Assembly: GCA_021794645.1 (NCBI GenBank)
Contig: JAJYQK010000099.1
Span: forward strand, 1 to 33,940
Reading direction: 5' to 3'
DNA: 33,940 nucleotides
From: Actinomycetes bacterium
Lineage (GTDB): Bacteria; Actinomycetota; Acidimicrobiia; Acidimicrobiales; Bog-793
The notes beneath the pieces are model-generated. The model worked only from the letters and a program-made list of their open reading frames with translations, was not told the origin of the DNA and searched no databases. Of this stretch, positions 1 to 11,313 are shown one piece after another. The position numbers were made by a program, and so were the translations under genes. The first letter of the stretch is position 1. Every line of letters begins with the position of its first letter.

Positions 1-692
1 ATGAGGGGCCACTCCCACTCGGTGACGCGGCAGGCGATGGAGTGGGGCAGCTCCTCCTCGGCGAAGTTGATGAGCTGCTCGCGCACGAGCTCTGCGACGA
101 AGAAGGCCTCGGGGACGTCGCTCACCATGCCGGGCGGGAAGTAGCGGGGGCCGGGCGGCATGACAGAGACGAGGTGGGCGACGAGCTCGTCGACGCCCTC
201 GCCCGTGCGGGCCGAGAGGGGGAACAGCTCGGCGTCGGCCAGCCCGAGGGCTTCATGGGCCGCCGCCAGCTGGGCGAGGAGGCCGGCCGGCGAGACCCGG
301 TCGATCTTGTTGAGGGCGACGACCGTGGCGGGCGGGGTCCGCTCGGCGATGAAGCGGTCGCCCCGCCCGATCGGGGCGTTCGCCTCGACGAGGAGGACGC
401 AGACGTCGACGTCGGCCAGCGAGCCGGTGGCGGTCTCGTTGAGCCGTTCGCCGAGGGGGGTGCGGGGCCGGTGGAGCCCGGGGGTGTCGACGAAGACGAG
501 CTGGGCGTCGGGACGGTCGAGGACCGCCCGCACCCGCGTCCGGGTGGTGTGGGGGACCGGTGAGGTGATGGCCACCTTGGTGCCGACGATGACGTTGACA
601 AGGCTCGACTTGCCGACGTTCGGCCGGCCGACGATGGCGACGAGACCCGAGCGGACCTCGCCCTCCTCGCCCGGGCGCTGCCAGCTGCTCAC
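1..692 (-). CDS. era: GTPase Era (C-terminus beyond the left edge)
   Basis: Ras-like GTPase that binds 16S rRNA and assists maturation of the small ribosomal subunit. The visible part holds the whole G domain: G1 GRPNVGKS at about residues 22-29, G3 DTPG, and G4 NKID, followed by an SARTGEGVDEL G5-like stretch. The C-terminal KH RNA-binding domain begins near the end of the visible part and runs off the window. The GTG start at 692-690 overlaps the stop of the upstream CBS-protein gene as GTGA, with GGGAAAG a few bases upstream as a possible ribosome site. It follows ybeY and the CNNM/CBS gene, an order common in Actinomycetota and Firmicutes. Family assignment is secure; only the truncation limits it. 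Confidence 0.95.
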   Translation of the reverse strand, partial: MSSWQRPGEEGEVRSGLVAIVGRPNVGKSSLVNVIVGTKVAITSPVPHTTRTRVRAVLDRPDAQLVFVDTPGLHRPRTPLGERLNETATGSLADVDVCVLLVEANAPIGRGDRFIAERTPPATVVALNKIDRVSPAGLLAQLAAAHEALGLADAELFPLSARTGEGVDELVAHLVSVMPPGPRYFPPGMVSDVPEAFFVAELVREQLINFAEEELPHSIACRVTEWEWPL

Positions 693-2020
693 GGCAGCTT
701 TCCCGCCGGCGGCTCGGCACCCTCCTCGGCGGGGGAGAAGCTGAGCTGCTCGCCGGCGGCCCGCTCGATGCGGACGAGGTTGATGCGGCGCCCGACGACC
801 CGCTCGACTGTGAGGCGGTAGCCGTCCACCTCGATGCTCTCGGACGCCGCCGGCACGTGGCCGGCGCGGGCGAGGATCAACCCGCCGATCGAGTCCCAGT
901 CGTCCTCCTCGGGCAGGCCGGCCGACAGGAGCTCGTTCACCTCCTCGACCGGCATCTTGCCCGAGACGCGGAAAGAGCCGTTGCCGAGCGGCTCGATGAG
1001 GGGCTCGTTCTTGTCGAACTCGTCGACTATCTCTCCGACGAGCTCCTCGATGAGGTCCTCGAGGGTGACGACCCCGGCGGTGCCGCCGTACTCGTCGATC
1101 ACGACCGCTAGGTGGAAGCGGCCCCGCTGCATCTCGCGCAGGAGGGGGGCCACCCTCTTGGTCTCGGGCACGTAGTGGGCGTCCCGGGCCACCTCCCTGA
1201 CCGGCTTGTGCCCCTCGCCCGTCCGCACCGCCCGCACGAGGTCCTTGGTGAAGGCGATGCCGACGATGTCGTCGATGCTCTCGTGATAGGTGGGGATCCG
1301 GCTGTAGCCGGCCTTTATCGCCTCCTCGAGGACCTGCTCGGCCGACGTGCTCGCCTCGACGGCGACGACGTCGAGGCGGGGCACCATCACCTCGCGCACG
1401 ACGGTGTCGCCGAACTCGATGATCTGGTGGATGAGGGTCCGCTCGTCGGTCTCGATCGCCTCGTCCTCGAGCGCCACGTCGGCGAAGGCGAGCAGCTCGG
1501 ACTCGGTGACGTCTGTCTTTGCGCCCTTGTCGCCGCCCGGGGTGATCGCCCGGGCGAGGCCGATGAGGAGGCGGGAGATCCAGCGCACCGGGGGAAAGCC
1601 GATGATGCCGGCGACGACCGGGGCGGCGAGCAGGGCAGCCCGGTCGGCGTGGCGGACGGCCCACTGCTTGGGCACTGCCTCGCCGAAGACGAAGATCACC
1701 ACGACCTCGAAGGCGGTGGCAGCTGCCACGCCCCAGGCCCCGAAGAGGTGGGCGGCGACGACGCCGACCAGGGTGGCGGCCACGAGCTGGCTCAAAAGGA
1801 CGAGGAGGAGGACCGGGGCGAGGAAGCCCTCGGGGTCCTCGACGAGGCGCTGCAGCGCCCGGGCCCCGTGGTGGCCTCCGTCGACCAGCTCCCGCGCCTT
1901 TGCCCGCGAGGTGCGGGTGAGGCTCGTCTCGGCGAGGGCGAGCAGGGCCGAGGAGGCGATGAGTGCCACGACGACGGCGAGCAGCACGCCGTCGGTGGAG
2001 GCGAAGGCGGCGGCCAGCAT
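689..2020 (-). CDS. CNNM/HlyC-CorC family CBS-domain membrane protein
   Basis: A 443-residue integral membrane protein of the hemolysin-C/CorC (CNNM) family, whose members are linked to Mg2+ or other divalent-cation transport. The N-terminal ~140 residues are hydrophobic and form a DUF21-type membrane domain with several helices. A pair of CBS domains follows (roughly residues 205-325, including IHQIIEFGDTVVREVMVPR and DEYGGTAGVVTLEDL), then a C-terminal CorC/HlyC domain (roughly 345-430). The ATG start overlaps the ybeY stop by one base, and its stop overlaps the era start, so the three are probably co-translated. The old name hemolysin is inherited; nothing here suggests cytolysis. The transported ion cannot be told from sequence. 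Confidence 0.9.
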   Translation of the reverse strand: MLAAAFASTDGVLLAVVVALIASSALLALAETSLTRTSRAKARELVDGGHHGARALQRLVEDPEGFLAPVLLLVLLSQLVAATLVGVVAAHLFGAWGVAAATAFEVVVIFVFGEAVPKQWAVRHADRAALLAAPVVAGIIGFPPVRWISRLLIGLARAITPGGDKGAKTDVTESELLAFADVALEDEAIETDERTLIHQIIEFGDTVVREVMVPRLDVVAVEASTSAEQVLEEAIKAGYSRIPTYHESIDDIVGIAFTKDLVRAVRTGEGHKPVREVARDAHYVPETKRVAPLLREMQRGRFHLAVVIDEYGGTAGVVTLEDLIEELVGEIVDEFDKNEPLIEPLGNGSFRVSGKMPVEEVNELLSAGLPEEDDWDSIGGLILARAGHVPAASESIEVDGYRLTVERVVGRRINLVRIERAAGEQLSFSPAEEGAEPPAGKLP

Positions 2021-2544
2021 CAGCGCGCCTGCCGGGGAGCGAAGTGGCGGGCGAGCAGCTGGCGCTCGAGCGCCTCCATCTCTTCTGCCTCCTCCTCCTT
2101 CTCGTGGTCCATGCCGAGCAGGTGCAAGATGCCGTGGACGAGGAGGAGGGCGAGCTCGCTCTCGTACTCCCCGGCATGGGCCGGGGCGTTCTCGTAGGCG
2201 ACCTCGGGGCAGATGACGACGTCGCCTATGAGAAGAGGGAGCGGGCCCTCGGGCCCGAAGGGCTCCCTGCCCGGGCCGGCCAGCCCGGCCGCCGGCCCGG
2301 CCGGCGGCGGGGGCAGGTCGAGCTCGTCCTCGATCGGGAAGGAGAGGACGTCGGTCGGCCCCTTTTTGTGCAAGAAGCGCTCGTTGAGCGAGGCGATGGC
2401 CGCCTTGTCGACGAAAAGGACGTTCAGCTCGGCCGGCTCGGCCACACCCCGGTCGGCCAGGACGGCCTCGGCCAGCTCGCCCCAGCGCTCAGGCTCGACG
2501 GGGCGGTCCGACTGCTCGTCAGCTACGAAGACCTGGATCGCCAT
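2020..2544 (-). CDS. ybeY: Endoribonuclease YbeY
   Basis: Zinc-dependent single-strand endoribonuclease involved in 16S rRNA 3'-end maturation and 70S ribosome quality control. The protein is 174 residues, a normal length, and has the diagnostic metal-binding motif [12 protein letters not shown] (three histidines in an HGxLHLxGxDH pattern) in the C-terminal third. Upstream is the conserved [10 protein letters not shown] segment of the family. A Pro/Gly/Ala-rich insertion (around residues 80-100) lies between the two conserved blocks; it looks like a lineage-specific loop. The gene overlaps the end of phoH by 26 bases and its stop overlaps the next ATG. The phoH-ybeY pair is a widely conserved arrangement. 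Confidence 0.95.
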   Translation of the reverse strand: MAIQVFVADEQSDRPVEPERWGELAEAVLADRGVAEPAELNVLFVDKAAIASLNERFLHKKGPTDVLSFPIEDELDLPPPPAGPAAGLAGPGREPFGPEGPLPLLIGDVVICPEVAYENAPAHAGEYESELALLLVHGILHLLGMDHEKEEEAEEMEALERQLLARHFAPRQAR

Positions 2545-3589
2545 GGCCCTCGCCGCTCTCGCGCCCGCCCCCGGCAGCCCGGTCGTAGGCCGAGACGATC
2601 TCGGCCACGATCCGGTGCCTCACCACGTCGCGGCGGCCGAGGCGGACGAAGCTCACGCCCTCGATGGAGCCGAGCACCTCCTCGAGGCCAACGAGGCCCG
2701 AGCGCTTGCCGGGCACGTCGATCTGGGTGACGTCGCCGGTGACGACGACCTTGGTGCCAAAGCCGATGCGGGTGAGGAACATCTTCATCTGCTCGGGCGT
2801 GGTGTTCTGGGCCTCGTCCAAGATGACGAAGCTCGAGTTGAGGGTGCGGCCCCGCATGTAGGCGAGCGGCGCCACCTCGATCGCGCCCCGCTCCATCAGG
2901 CGCTGGGTGCCCTCGGGCTCGAGCATGTCGTAGAGGGCGTCGTACAAGGGCCGCAGGTAGGGGTCGACCTTGGCCATGAGGTCGCCCGGCAGGAAGCCGA
3001 GCTTCTCGCCCGCCTCCACCGCCGGGCGGGTGAGGATGATCCGGGTGACCTCCTTGGCCTGCAGGGCCTGCACGGCCGAGGCGACGGCCAGGTAGGACTT
3101 GCCGGTGCCAGCCGGCCCGATGCCGAAGGTGAGGACGTTGGCGGCGATGGCGTCGGTGTAGCGCTTCTGACCGGCTGTCTTGGGATGGACCCGGCGGCCG
3201 CGGGCCGAGCGGGCCACCTCGGCCGAGAGGACCTCGGAGGGCCGGATGTCCTCTTTCACCATCTCGATCGAGCGGCCGAGGTTGGCGAAGTCGATGCCGT
3301 GCCCGCGCTCGAGGAGGGAGACGAGCTCCTCGAAGAGCCGCCCGACCCGGTCGGCGTCGGGCCCCGAGAGGGTGATCTCGTTGCCCCGCACGTGGATGGA
3401 GGTGCCGACAAAGGCGCTCTCGACGACCCGGAGCAGCTCGTCTTGCTGGCCGAGGAGGCCGATCATGAGGTGGTTGCCGGGGACGAGGATCTTGACCTGG
3501 GTGTCGGGCACGGGCGTTCGGGAGGAGGCTACCGGTACGGCGGCGGGCTCAGCCGGGCGGCCAGGCCATGGGCCGGCCGCCGAGGACAT
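2519..3589 (-). CDS. PhoH family ATPase
   Basis: Cytoplasmic PhoH-like P-loop ATPase, often paired with ybeY and thought to act in RNA metabolism. Walker A GPAGTGKS and Walker [10 protein letters not shown] are both present, followed by [16 protein letters not shown], the typical sensor region. The ATG at 3589 gives 356 residues and a 41-base overlap with the HIT-family gene, but the first ~26 residues are Ala/Pro-rich and unlike the family. A GTG at 3511 (V27) starts just before the conserved beginning and gives 330 residues, a more usual length. Neither start has a clear ribosome site. The family call is firm; the start is not. Confidence 0.92.
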   Translation of the reverse strand: MSSAAGPWPGRPAEPAAVPVASSRTPVPDTQVKILVPGNHLMIGLLGQQDELLRVVESAFVGTSIHVRGNEITLSGPDADRVGRLFEELVSLLERGHGIDFANLGRSIEMVKEDIRPSEVLSAEVARSARGRRVHPKTAGQKRYTDAIAANVLTFGIGPAGTGKSYLAVASAVQALQAKEVTRIILTRPAVEAGEKLGFLPGDLMAKVDPYLRPLYDALYDMLEPEGTQRLMERGAIEVAPLAYMRGRTLNSSFVILDEAQNTTPEQMKMFLTRIGFGTKVVVTGDVTQIDVPGKRSGLVGLEEVLGSIEGVSFVRLGRRDVVRHRIVAEIVSAYDRAAGGGRESGEGHGDPGLRS

Positions 3590-3908
3590 GGAGGTGGAGG
3601 TGGGGGACGGTGTTGCCGGCGTCCTCGCCGACGTTGAACACGAGCCGGTAGCCGCCCGAGAGGCCCTCGCTCGTGGCCACCGCCTGGGCGAGCGAGAAGA
3701 GGGCGCTCAAGAGCTCGCTGTCGCCCGGCTCGAGGGCAGCGGCGTCGGTGAGGTGGCGGCGGGGGACGATGAGGACGTGGCTCGGCGCCGCTGGGTTTAT
3801 GTCGCGGAAGGCGTAGGCCTCGTCGCTCGAGGCGACCTCCTCGGAGGGCAGCTCGCCGGCGACGATGCGGCAGAAGAGGCAGTCGGCCAACGGCTGGCTT
3901 GTCGTCAC
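3549..3908 (-). CDS. HIT-family nucleotide-binding protein
   Basis: A 119-residue histidine-triad protein (HINT-like nucleotide phosphoramidase or hydrolase). It begins with the typical CLFCRIVAGELPS segment and has the triad HLHLH (within [11 protein letters not shown]) near the C-terminus. The start is a GTG at 3908-3906 that overlaps the upstream HTH gene stop as TAGTG, which excludes the much longer open frame upstream. The natural substrate cannot be told from sequence. It lies between an HTH regulator and phoH in the minus-strand block. Confidence 0.92.
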   Translation of the reverse strand: MTTSQPLADCLFCRIVAGELPSEEVASSDEAYAFRDINPAAPSHVLIVPRRHLTDAAALEPGDSELLSALFSLAQAVATSEGLSGGYRLVFNVGEDAGNTVPHLHLHVLGGRPMAWPPG

Positions 3909-4135
3909 TAGGCCTCGGCCCGGCTCGGGACCGGGTAGAGGTGCTCGAGGCTGCCCGGGGCGATGCGGGCCTTCTCGACGAAGGCGAGCACGTCGCCCTC
4001 CTGCAGGCGGATGACCCGGCCGAACTTGTAGGCGGGCAGCTCGCCCTCGTCGATCATGCGGTAGAGGGTGCGGGTGTTCACTCCGAGGTACTCGGCCACC
4101 TCGCCCGTGCTCATCCAGCGGATCGGGTCGGGCAC
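3908..4135 (-). CDS. Excisionase-type helix-turn-helix DNA-binding protein (BldC-like size)
   Basis: A small 75-residue protein that is almost entirely one winged helix-turn-helix of the excisionase/MerR type: STGEVAEYLGVNTRTLYRMI, then the wing segment GELPAYKFGRVIRLQEGDV. The family includes Streptomyces BldC and many actinobacterial stand-alone HTH proteins; orthology with BldC is not shown. The GTG at 4135 keeps a Trp that usually precedes the helix. An ATG at 4114 instead overlaps the hemW stop as ATGA and gives 68 residues. There is no integrase nearby, so a phage excisionase role is unlikely. It is probably a transcription factor co-expressed with hemW and the HIT gene. Confidence 0.88.
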   Translation of the reverse strand: MPDPIRWMSTGEVAEYLGVNTRTLYRMIDEGELPAYKFGRVIRLQEGDVLAFVEKARIAPGSLEHLYPVPSRAEA

Positions 4136-5319
4136 AGCGTGATTGTAGCGCCCTCTCCATGGCTTTCAGGTGATCCCGTCCCGAAGGGCAGGAGGCGGTG
4201 GGCCACCTCGTTGGCGAGCAGCCGCCCCCGCCGGGTGAGTCGTACCCTTCCCTCCTCCTCGGCCGGCTCGAGCAGGCCTGCGAGCGCCTCGTCCCGGGTC
4301 GGGAGGGCGAGGGCGGGCACGCCCCAGCGGGTCCGGAGTGCCAGCTCGAGCGCCTCGAGCTGGCGTGTTCGTGCTCCCAGGTGCTCCTCGGAGGCGACCG
4401 GACGGACCCCGGCCGCCACGGCTCTCACGTAGCGCTCGGGGGTCCGCAGGTTCCACCAGCGATGGCCGGAGCGATGGCCGTGGGCGGCCGCCCCGATCGC
4501 CAGGTAGTCGCCCTCGGCCCAGTAGCCGATGTTGTGGCGGGCCTCGTGGCCGGGGCGGGCCCAGTTGGAGAGCTCGTACCAGCGCAGGCCGGCCGCCTCG
4601 AGGCGGGCGTCTGCGAGCTCGTAGCGGCGGGCCTCGACGTCGTCGTCGGGATGGCGGGCCGGGTCGCGCCAGAGCGGGGTGCCCGGCTCGACGGTGAGGC
4701 CGTAGGCGCTCACATGGCTCGGGGCGGGCTCGAGGGCGAGCACCCCCTCGAGGCTGGCGAGGAAGGAGGTGTCCGTCTCGCCCGCCCCGCCGTAGATGAG
4801 GTCGACGCTGTAAGAGGAGATGCCGGCCGCCCCGATCGCCTCGGCGGCCGTGGAGACGGCCGCCGGGTCATGGCGCCGCCCGAGGCCGATGAGGACGGCC
4901 GGGTCGAGGGACTGCACGCCGAGCGAGACCCTCGTCACCCCGGCGGCGGCCAGCGCCCTGGCCAAAGGGGCGGTCAGGTCCTCGGGGTTTGCCTCGATGG
5001 TCACCTCGGCTCCCTCGGCCCACTCGATCGTCCCGAGCAGGCGGACGAGGTCAGCCTCCTCCAGCTGGGTGGGGGTGCCGCCGCCCAAATAGACCGTGGC
5101 GGGACGGCGGGCCGCCGGCCAGGGGGCGAGAGCGGCCGCCAGGGCCCCCTCGCCCTGCTGGGCGGCGCGCAGGTGGGCGATGCAGGCGTCGGTGTAGGCC
5201 GACCTCAGCTCGTGGCGGTCGGTCCAGGTGGCAAAGGCGCAGTAGTCGCAGCGGCTGGCGCAGAACGGGACGTGCAGGTAGAGGCCGGTCCCGGGGCCAA
5301 GGGGGAGGAAGCTGCTCAG
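4111..5319 (-). CDS. hemW: Heme chaperone HemW (radical SAM, coproporphyrinogen III oxidase-like)
   Basis: Radical-SAM protein of the HemW/HemN family; HemW members bind heme and pass it to respiratory enzymes rather than oxidising coproporphyrinogen. The N-terminus has LYLHVPFC followed by CASRCDYC, the CxxxCxxC cluster motif, then VYLGGGTPTQL. The first ATG (5088) would delete the cluster motif, so it cannot be the start. I find no ATG, GTG or TTG in frame between the cysteines and the upstream gene. The best start is CTG at 5319-5317, overlapping the bldD-like stop as CTGA and giving 402 residues, normal for HemW. An unannotated sequence error could also explain it. It belongs to the minus-strand block. 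Confidence 0.9.
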   Translation of the reverse strand: MSSFLPLGPGTGLYLHVPFCASRCDYCAFATWTDRHELRSAYTDACIAHLRAAQQGEGALAAALAPWPAARRPATVYLGGGTPTQLEEADLVRLLGTIEWAEGAEVTIEANPEDLTAPLARALAAAGVTRVSLGVQSLDPAVLIGLGRRHDPAAVSTAAEAIGAAGISSYSVDLIYGGAGETDTSFLASLEGVLALEPAPSHVSAYGLTVEPGTPLWRDPARHPDDDVEARRYELADARLEAAGLRWYELSNWARPGHEARHNIGYWAEGDYLAIGAAAHGHRSGHRWWNLRTPERYVRAVAAGVRPVASEEHLGARTRQLEALELALRTRWGVPALALPTRDEALAGLLEPAEEEGRVRLTRRGRLLANEVAHRLLPFGTGSPESHGEGATITLCPTRSAG

Positions 5320-5873
5320 GGGGCGCTGCCGTTCGGCGCCGGGCGGAGGATGCCGAGCTGCTCGAAGCGGGAGACGAGGGTGTCGACGTTCATGCCGAAC
5401 ATCGAGGCCATCACGGAGAGGTCGTCTGTCCGGATCGTGAGCACCTTGCCGTTGAAGTCCTGGCGCTGCACCTGGACAGAGGCGAGGAAGTGGCGGAGGA
5501 AGTCCCGCTCCGGGCCGCGAGCCTCGTTCACCCGGGCCAGATCGACGGTGATCTTGCGCCCCTGGCGGGCTCCGCTCTTGGCCCGGATCGAGCCGATCTG
5601 GGAGGCCCGGCTGAGCGGGTCGGTCGAGTCGCTCGGCAGCAGCTGGTCGACGGGGACGTCATAGATCTGGGCCAGGCGCTGCAGGCGGGGGACCGAGATC
5701 GTCCGCTCGCCCCGCTCGTAGGCGCCCAGCACGGAGGCCTTGAACTCCTCGCCGGAGGCCTTCTCGACCGCCTGCAGCGAGAGCCGCTTTTGCCGGCGGA
5801 CGGCCCGCAGCCGGGTCCCGACGGCCTGGGCATAGCGAGCTGCCCGCTCTTCCTCGTTCTCCTGTTGTGCCAT
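5316..5873 (-). CDS. bldD: BldD-family transcriptional regulator with cyclic-di-GMP-binding motif
   Basis: A 185-residue XRE-type regulator resembling Streptomyces BldD in both domains. Residues ~13-80 form the HTH, including SVLGAYERGERTISVPRLQRLA. The C-terminal domain has R137-Q-D139, eight residues, then R148-T-D-D151. This is the RxD-x8-RxxD signature with which BldD binds tetrameric c-di-GMP and dimerises on DNA. The ATG at 5873 has AGGGAG six bases upstream; a longer reading from 6032 would start inside the likely promoter and adds low-complexity sequence. In Streptomyces BldD represses developmental genes; the regulon here is unknown. Genes for c-di-GMP synthesis and breakdown lie ~12 and ~20 kb away. 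The symbol rests on motif similarity. Confidence 0.88.
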   Translation of the reverse strand: MAQQENEEERAARYAQAVGTRLRAVRRQKRLSLQAVEKASGEEFKASVLGAYERGERTISVPRLQRLAQIYDVPVDQLLPSDSTDPLSRASQIGSIRAKSGARQGRKITVDLARVNEARGPERDFLRHFLASVQVQRQDFNGKVLTIRTDDLSVMASMFGMNVDTLVSRFEQLGILRPAPNGSAP

Positions 5874-6057
5874 CGCCATCTCCCTGCGACTCCCCGCTCG
5901 CCCGCTCCCGCCAGGTCGCGGCGCCAGCGCTCGCCGGCCGGAGGGCTCCGGTCGCCGGGGTCTCGAGGGATCGACGCTCACAGCCTGTGCTTTACCGCTC
6001 TCGCCGTCTATTACACCACTAAAAGCGGCCAAGCGTCACAAACCGTGGCCGGCGACT
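5874..6057 (-). promoter_or_regulatory. bldD upstream region: likely promoter and long leader with a small palindrome
   Basis: The 184 bases between rsmE and the bldD start are A/T-richer than their surroundings near 6001-6045. On the minus strand a -10-like TAATAG lies at 6013-6008, with TTTGTGAC further upstream but at poor spacing for a -35. This would leave a leader of ~125 nt. Within the leader CACAG-C-CTGTG (5979-5989) is a perfect 11-base palindrome, a possible operator. It does not match the Streptomyces BldD box. AGGGAG at 5885-5880 is the likely ribosome site. Confidence 0.4.
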
Positions 6058-9030
<2,973 letters not shown>

Positions 9031-9034
9031 GGGC

Positions 9035-9041
9035 TCCTCCT
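9035..9041 (-). promoter_or_regulatory. Ribosome binding site fixing the hrcA start
   Basis: AGGAGGA on the minus strand, ending four bases before the GTG at 9030. It is the strongest Shine-Dalgarno match in the block and argues for the shorter HrcA. Confidence 0.75.
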
Positions 9042-9058
9042 GTTCCTCAGACAGGGGA

Positions 9059-9090
9059 ATTTTACCGGTCACTGGCTCCCCACACCGTGT
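9059..9090 (-). promoter_or_regulatory. Candidate hrcA promoter with a palindrome at the -35 position
   Basis: On the minus strand TAAAAT (9064-9059) stands out as an A/T island in GC-rich sequence and is a good -10 hexamer. The expected -35 position lacks a TTGACA-like box. It is instead covered by the perfect 9-base palindrome ACAC-C-GTGT (9082-9090), which could be an operator or activator site. This would give hrcA-dnaJ-rsmE their own promoter inside the block. Confidence 0.4.
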
Positions 9091-9117
9091 TGACCGGCGC
9101 TTTTCGCCTCCGGCGGG

Positions 9118-10905
9118 CTACTCATCGAGACGCAGGGCCGAGATGAAGGCCTCCTGGGGCACCTCGACCCGGCCGATGTTCTTCATCCGCTTCTTTCCCT
9201 CTTTCTGCTTCTCGAGCAGCTTGCGCTTCCTCGTGATGTCGCCGCCGTAGCACTTGGCGAGGACGTCCTTGCGCTTGGCCTTCACGGTCTCCCGGGCGAT
9301 TATGCGCCCGCCGATGGCGGCCTGGATGGGGACGTCGAAGAGCTGGCGGGGGATGAGGCTTCGCAGCTTGGCCGTCATCTTCCGGCCGTACTCCTCGGCC
9401 CTCGAGCGGTGGACGATGGCCGAGAAGGCGTCGACCGGGCTGCCGTTCAGCAAGACGTCCACCTTGACGAGGTTGTCGGTGCGGTAGCCGGCCGGCTCGT
9501 AGTCGAGGGAGGCATAGCCCTTCGTCCTCGACTTCAGCTGGTCGAAGAAGTCGATCACCACCTCGGCGAGGGGGACCGAGTAGATGAGCTCGACCCGCTC
9601 GGGCGAGAGGTACTGCATCTTCTCGAGGCTGCCCCGCCGTGACTGGCCGAGCTCCATGATCGTCCCGGTGTGGGCGGCCGGGGCGATGATCGTGAGGCGC
9701 AGCATCGGCTCTTCGATCGACTCGAGGCTCTGGGGCGGCGGCATCGCCGAGGGGTTGTCGACCTCGATCGTCTCGCCGTTGGTGAGGTGAGCGAGGTACT
9801 CGACCGAGGGGGAGGTGGCGATGAGGGAGAGGTCGAACTCCCGCTCGAGGCGCTCGCGGGCGATCTCCATGTGCAAGAGGCCGAGGAAGCCGCAGCGGAA
9901 GCCGAAGCCGAGGGCGGCCGAGGACTCGGGCTCGAAGGTGATGGAGGCATCCGACAGCTGCAGCTTCTCGAGCGCCTCCCGCAGCTCGGGCAGCTCGTCG
10001 CCGTCGACTGGGTAGAGGCCGCAGAAGACCATCGGCTTTGGGTCGCGGTAGCCCGCCAGCGGCTCGGCCGCCGGCCGCCCCGCCTCGGTGATCGTCTCTC
10101 CCACCTTGGCCTCCCCGACTGCCCTCACGCCGGCGATGAGGTAGCCCACCTCGCCCGGCCCGAGCTCGGCGACGGGCTGGTTGGCCGGTGCCCGCACGCC
10201 GACCTCCTCGACGTCGTGGGTGGTGCCGGCCTGGAAGAGCTTGATGCGGCTGCCCGCCCGCAAGGTGCCGTCGACGACGCGGATGGCGTTCACGACGCCG
10301 CGGTACTGGTCGTAGTAGCTGTCGAAGATGAGGGCCCGCAGCGGCGCTGCCGGATCGCCCACGGGGGCCTCGATCCGCTCGACGACGGCGTCGAGCAGCT
10401 CTCCCACCCCCTCGCCGGTCTTGGCCGAGATGCGCAGGATCTCTCCAGCGGGGATGCCGAGCACCTGCTCGATCTCGCCGGCATAGCGGTCCGGGTCGGC
10501 CGCCGGCAGGTCGATCTTGTTGAGGGCGGCCACGATCTCGAGGTCGTGCTCGATGGCGAGGTAGCAGTTGGCGAGCGTCTGGGCCTCGATGCCCTGGGAG
10601 GCGTCGACGAGGAGCACGACCCCCTCGCAGGCGGCGAGGGAGCGGCTCACCTCGTAGCCGAAGTCGACATGTCCCGGGGTGTCGATCAGGTGGAGGATGT
10701 GGTCGCGCCAGCGCACCCGGACGTTCTGGGCCTTGATGGTGATGCCCCGCTCCCGCTCGATGTCCATCGAGTCGAGGTACTGCTCGCGCATGTCGCGGGC
10801 GTCGACGGCCCCTGTGATCTCGAGGATGCGGTCCGAGAGGGTCGACTTGCCGTGGTCGACGTGGCTGATGATCGAGAAGTTGCGGATCTGGTCGGTCGGG
10901 ATCAA
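9118..10905 (-). CDS. lepA: Elongation factor 4 (LepA), translational GTPase
   Basis: Ribosome-bound GTPase related to EF-G, implicated in translation initiation and back-translocation. The 595 residues match the family length. The G domain shows [17 protein letters not shown] (P-loop at ~15-22), [10 protein letters not shown] (switch I), DTPGHVDF and NKIDLP. The LepA-specific C-terminal domain includes [24 protein letters not shown]. The start is TTG at 10905, with GGAG five bases upstream and a TACCAT box beyond it. It is divergent from rpsT across a 129-base gap, a conserved neighbourhood in Actinomycetota. Confidence 0.97.
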   Translation of the reverse strand: MIPTDQIRNFSIISHVDHGKSTLSDRILEITGAVDARDMREQYLDSMDIERERGITIKAQNVRVRWRDHILHLIDTPGHVDFGYEVSRSLAACEGVVLLVDASQGIEAQTLANCYLAIEHDLEIVAALNKIDLPAADPDRYAGEIEQVLGIPAGEILRISAKTGEGVGELLDAVVERIEAPVGDPAAPLRALIFDSYYDQYRGVVNAIRVVDGTLRAGSRIKLFQAGTTHDVEEVGVRAPANQPVAELGPGEVGYLIAGVRAVGEAKVGETITEAGRPAAEPLAGYRDPKPMVFCGLYPVDGDELPELREALEKLQLSDASITFEPESSAALGFGFRCGFLGLLHMEIARERLEREFDLSLIATSPSVEYLAHLTNGETIEVDNPSAMPPPQSLESIEEPMLRLTIIAPAAHTGTIMELGQSRRGSLEKMQYLSPERVELIYSVPLAEVVIDFFDQLKSRTKGYASLDYEPAGYRTDNLVKVDVLLNGSPVDAFSAIVHRSRAEEYGRKMTAKLRSLIPRQLFDVPIQAAIGGRIIARETVKAKRKDVLAKCYGGDITRKRKLLEKQKEGKKRMKNIGRVEVPQEAFISALRLDE

Positions 10906-11034
10906 GCGGGCTCCGGATGGTAGGGCTGTGACCTGGTGCTAAAGTCTCGCCCTTGGGCGTGACTTCTCGCGCCAGCCTCGCGCGGCCGGCTCGGAGCCGG
11001 AGGACGCGCCGACTGAGTACGCAGCAAGGACGAC
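10906..11034. promoter_or_regulatory. Divergent lepA / rpsT promoter region
   Basis: For lepA (minus) a TACCAT hexamer at 10922-10917 lies 11 bases before the TTG, with GGAG between, giving a very short leader. For rpsT (plus) TAAAGT at 10940-10945 is the best -10 candidate, giving a leader of about 80 nt. Neither has a good -35. The two candidate -10 boxes are only 17 bases apart, so the promoters would overlap. Confidence 0.35.
10980..11009 (+). other. Possible stem-loop in the rpsT leader
   Basis: An inner 6-bp stem CCGGCT/AGCCGG (10986-10991 with 10995-11000, loop CGG) is stacked on an outer stem GCGCG/CGCGC (10980-10984 with 11005-11009). It would sit in the rpsT 5' leader, ending 16 bases before the AAGGA ribosome site (11026-11030). 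S20 synthesis is autoregulated in E. coli; whether this structure serves that role is speculation. Confidence 0.35.
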
Positions 11035-11313
11035 ATGGCCAACATTAAGAGTCAGATCAAGCGGAACCGTCAGAACGAGCGCCGTCACGAGCGCAACAAG
11101 GCCGTCCGCTCCGAGATGAAGACGAGGACCAAGAGCGCCGTCAAGGCCGCCGAGGAAGGGGCCGGGGACCTCGCCGAGCGGCTCCGCCAGGCCGTGCGGC
11201 GCATAGACAAGGCGGCTGCCAAGGGTGTCATCCACCCCAACCAGGCGGCCCGCCGCAAGTCCCGCCTTGTCCGGCACATCGCCCAGCTCGTCGAAGAGCA
11301 CTCCGCCGAGTAG
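11035..11313 (+). CDS. rpsT: Small ribosomal subunit protein bS20
   Basis: A primary 16S rRNA-binding protein of the 30S subunit. It is 92 residues, basic and almost wholly helical, starting MANIKSQIKRNRQNERRHER, a textbook bS20 N-terminus, and ending HPNQAARRKSRLVRHIAQL. AAGGA lies four bases before the ATG. It is divergent from lepA and followed by a GNAT gene with no room for a terminator, so the two are probably co-transcribed. Confidence 0.97.
   Translation: MANIKSQIKRNRQNERRHERNKAVRSEMKTRTKSAVKAAEEGAGDLAERLRQAVRRIDKAAAKGVIHPNQAARRKSRLVRHIAQLVEEHSAE

Noticed and set aside
1112-2197. Long plus-strand open frame opposite the CNNM/CBS and ybeY genes
   Set aside because: It mirrors the codon bias of two certain minus-strand genes; its product is low-complexity and has no recognisable motif.
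3908-4135. Phage or plasmid excisionase marking a mobile element
   Set aside because: No integrase, attachment repeat or cargo is present, and the neighbours are conserved housekeeping genes; it is a chromosomal HTH regulator.
5874-6032. Longer BldD-like protein starting at 6032
   Set aside because: It would begin within the likely promoter, and the added 53 residues are low-complexity; the ATG at 5873 has a good ribosome site.
10931-10943. GTGCTAA near lepA as half of a CIRCE element
   Set aside because: Only one half-site partially matches and no inverted partner lies at the correct distance.
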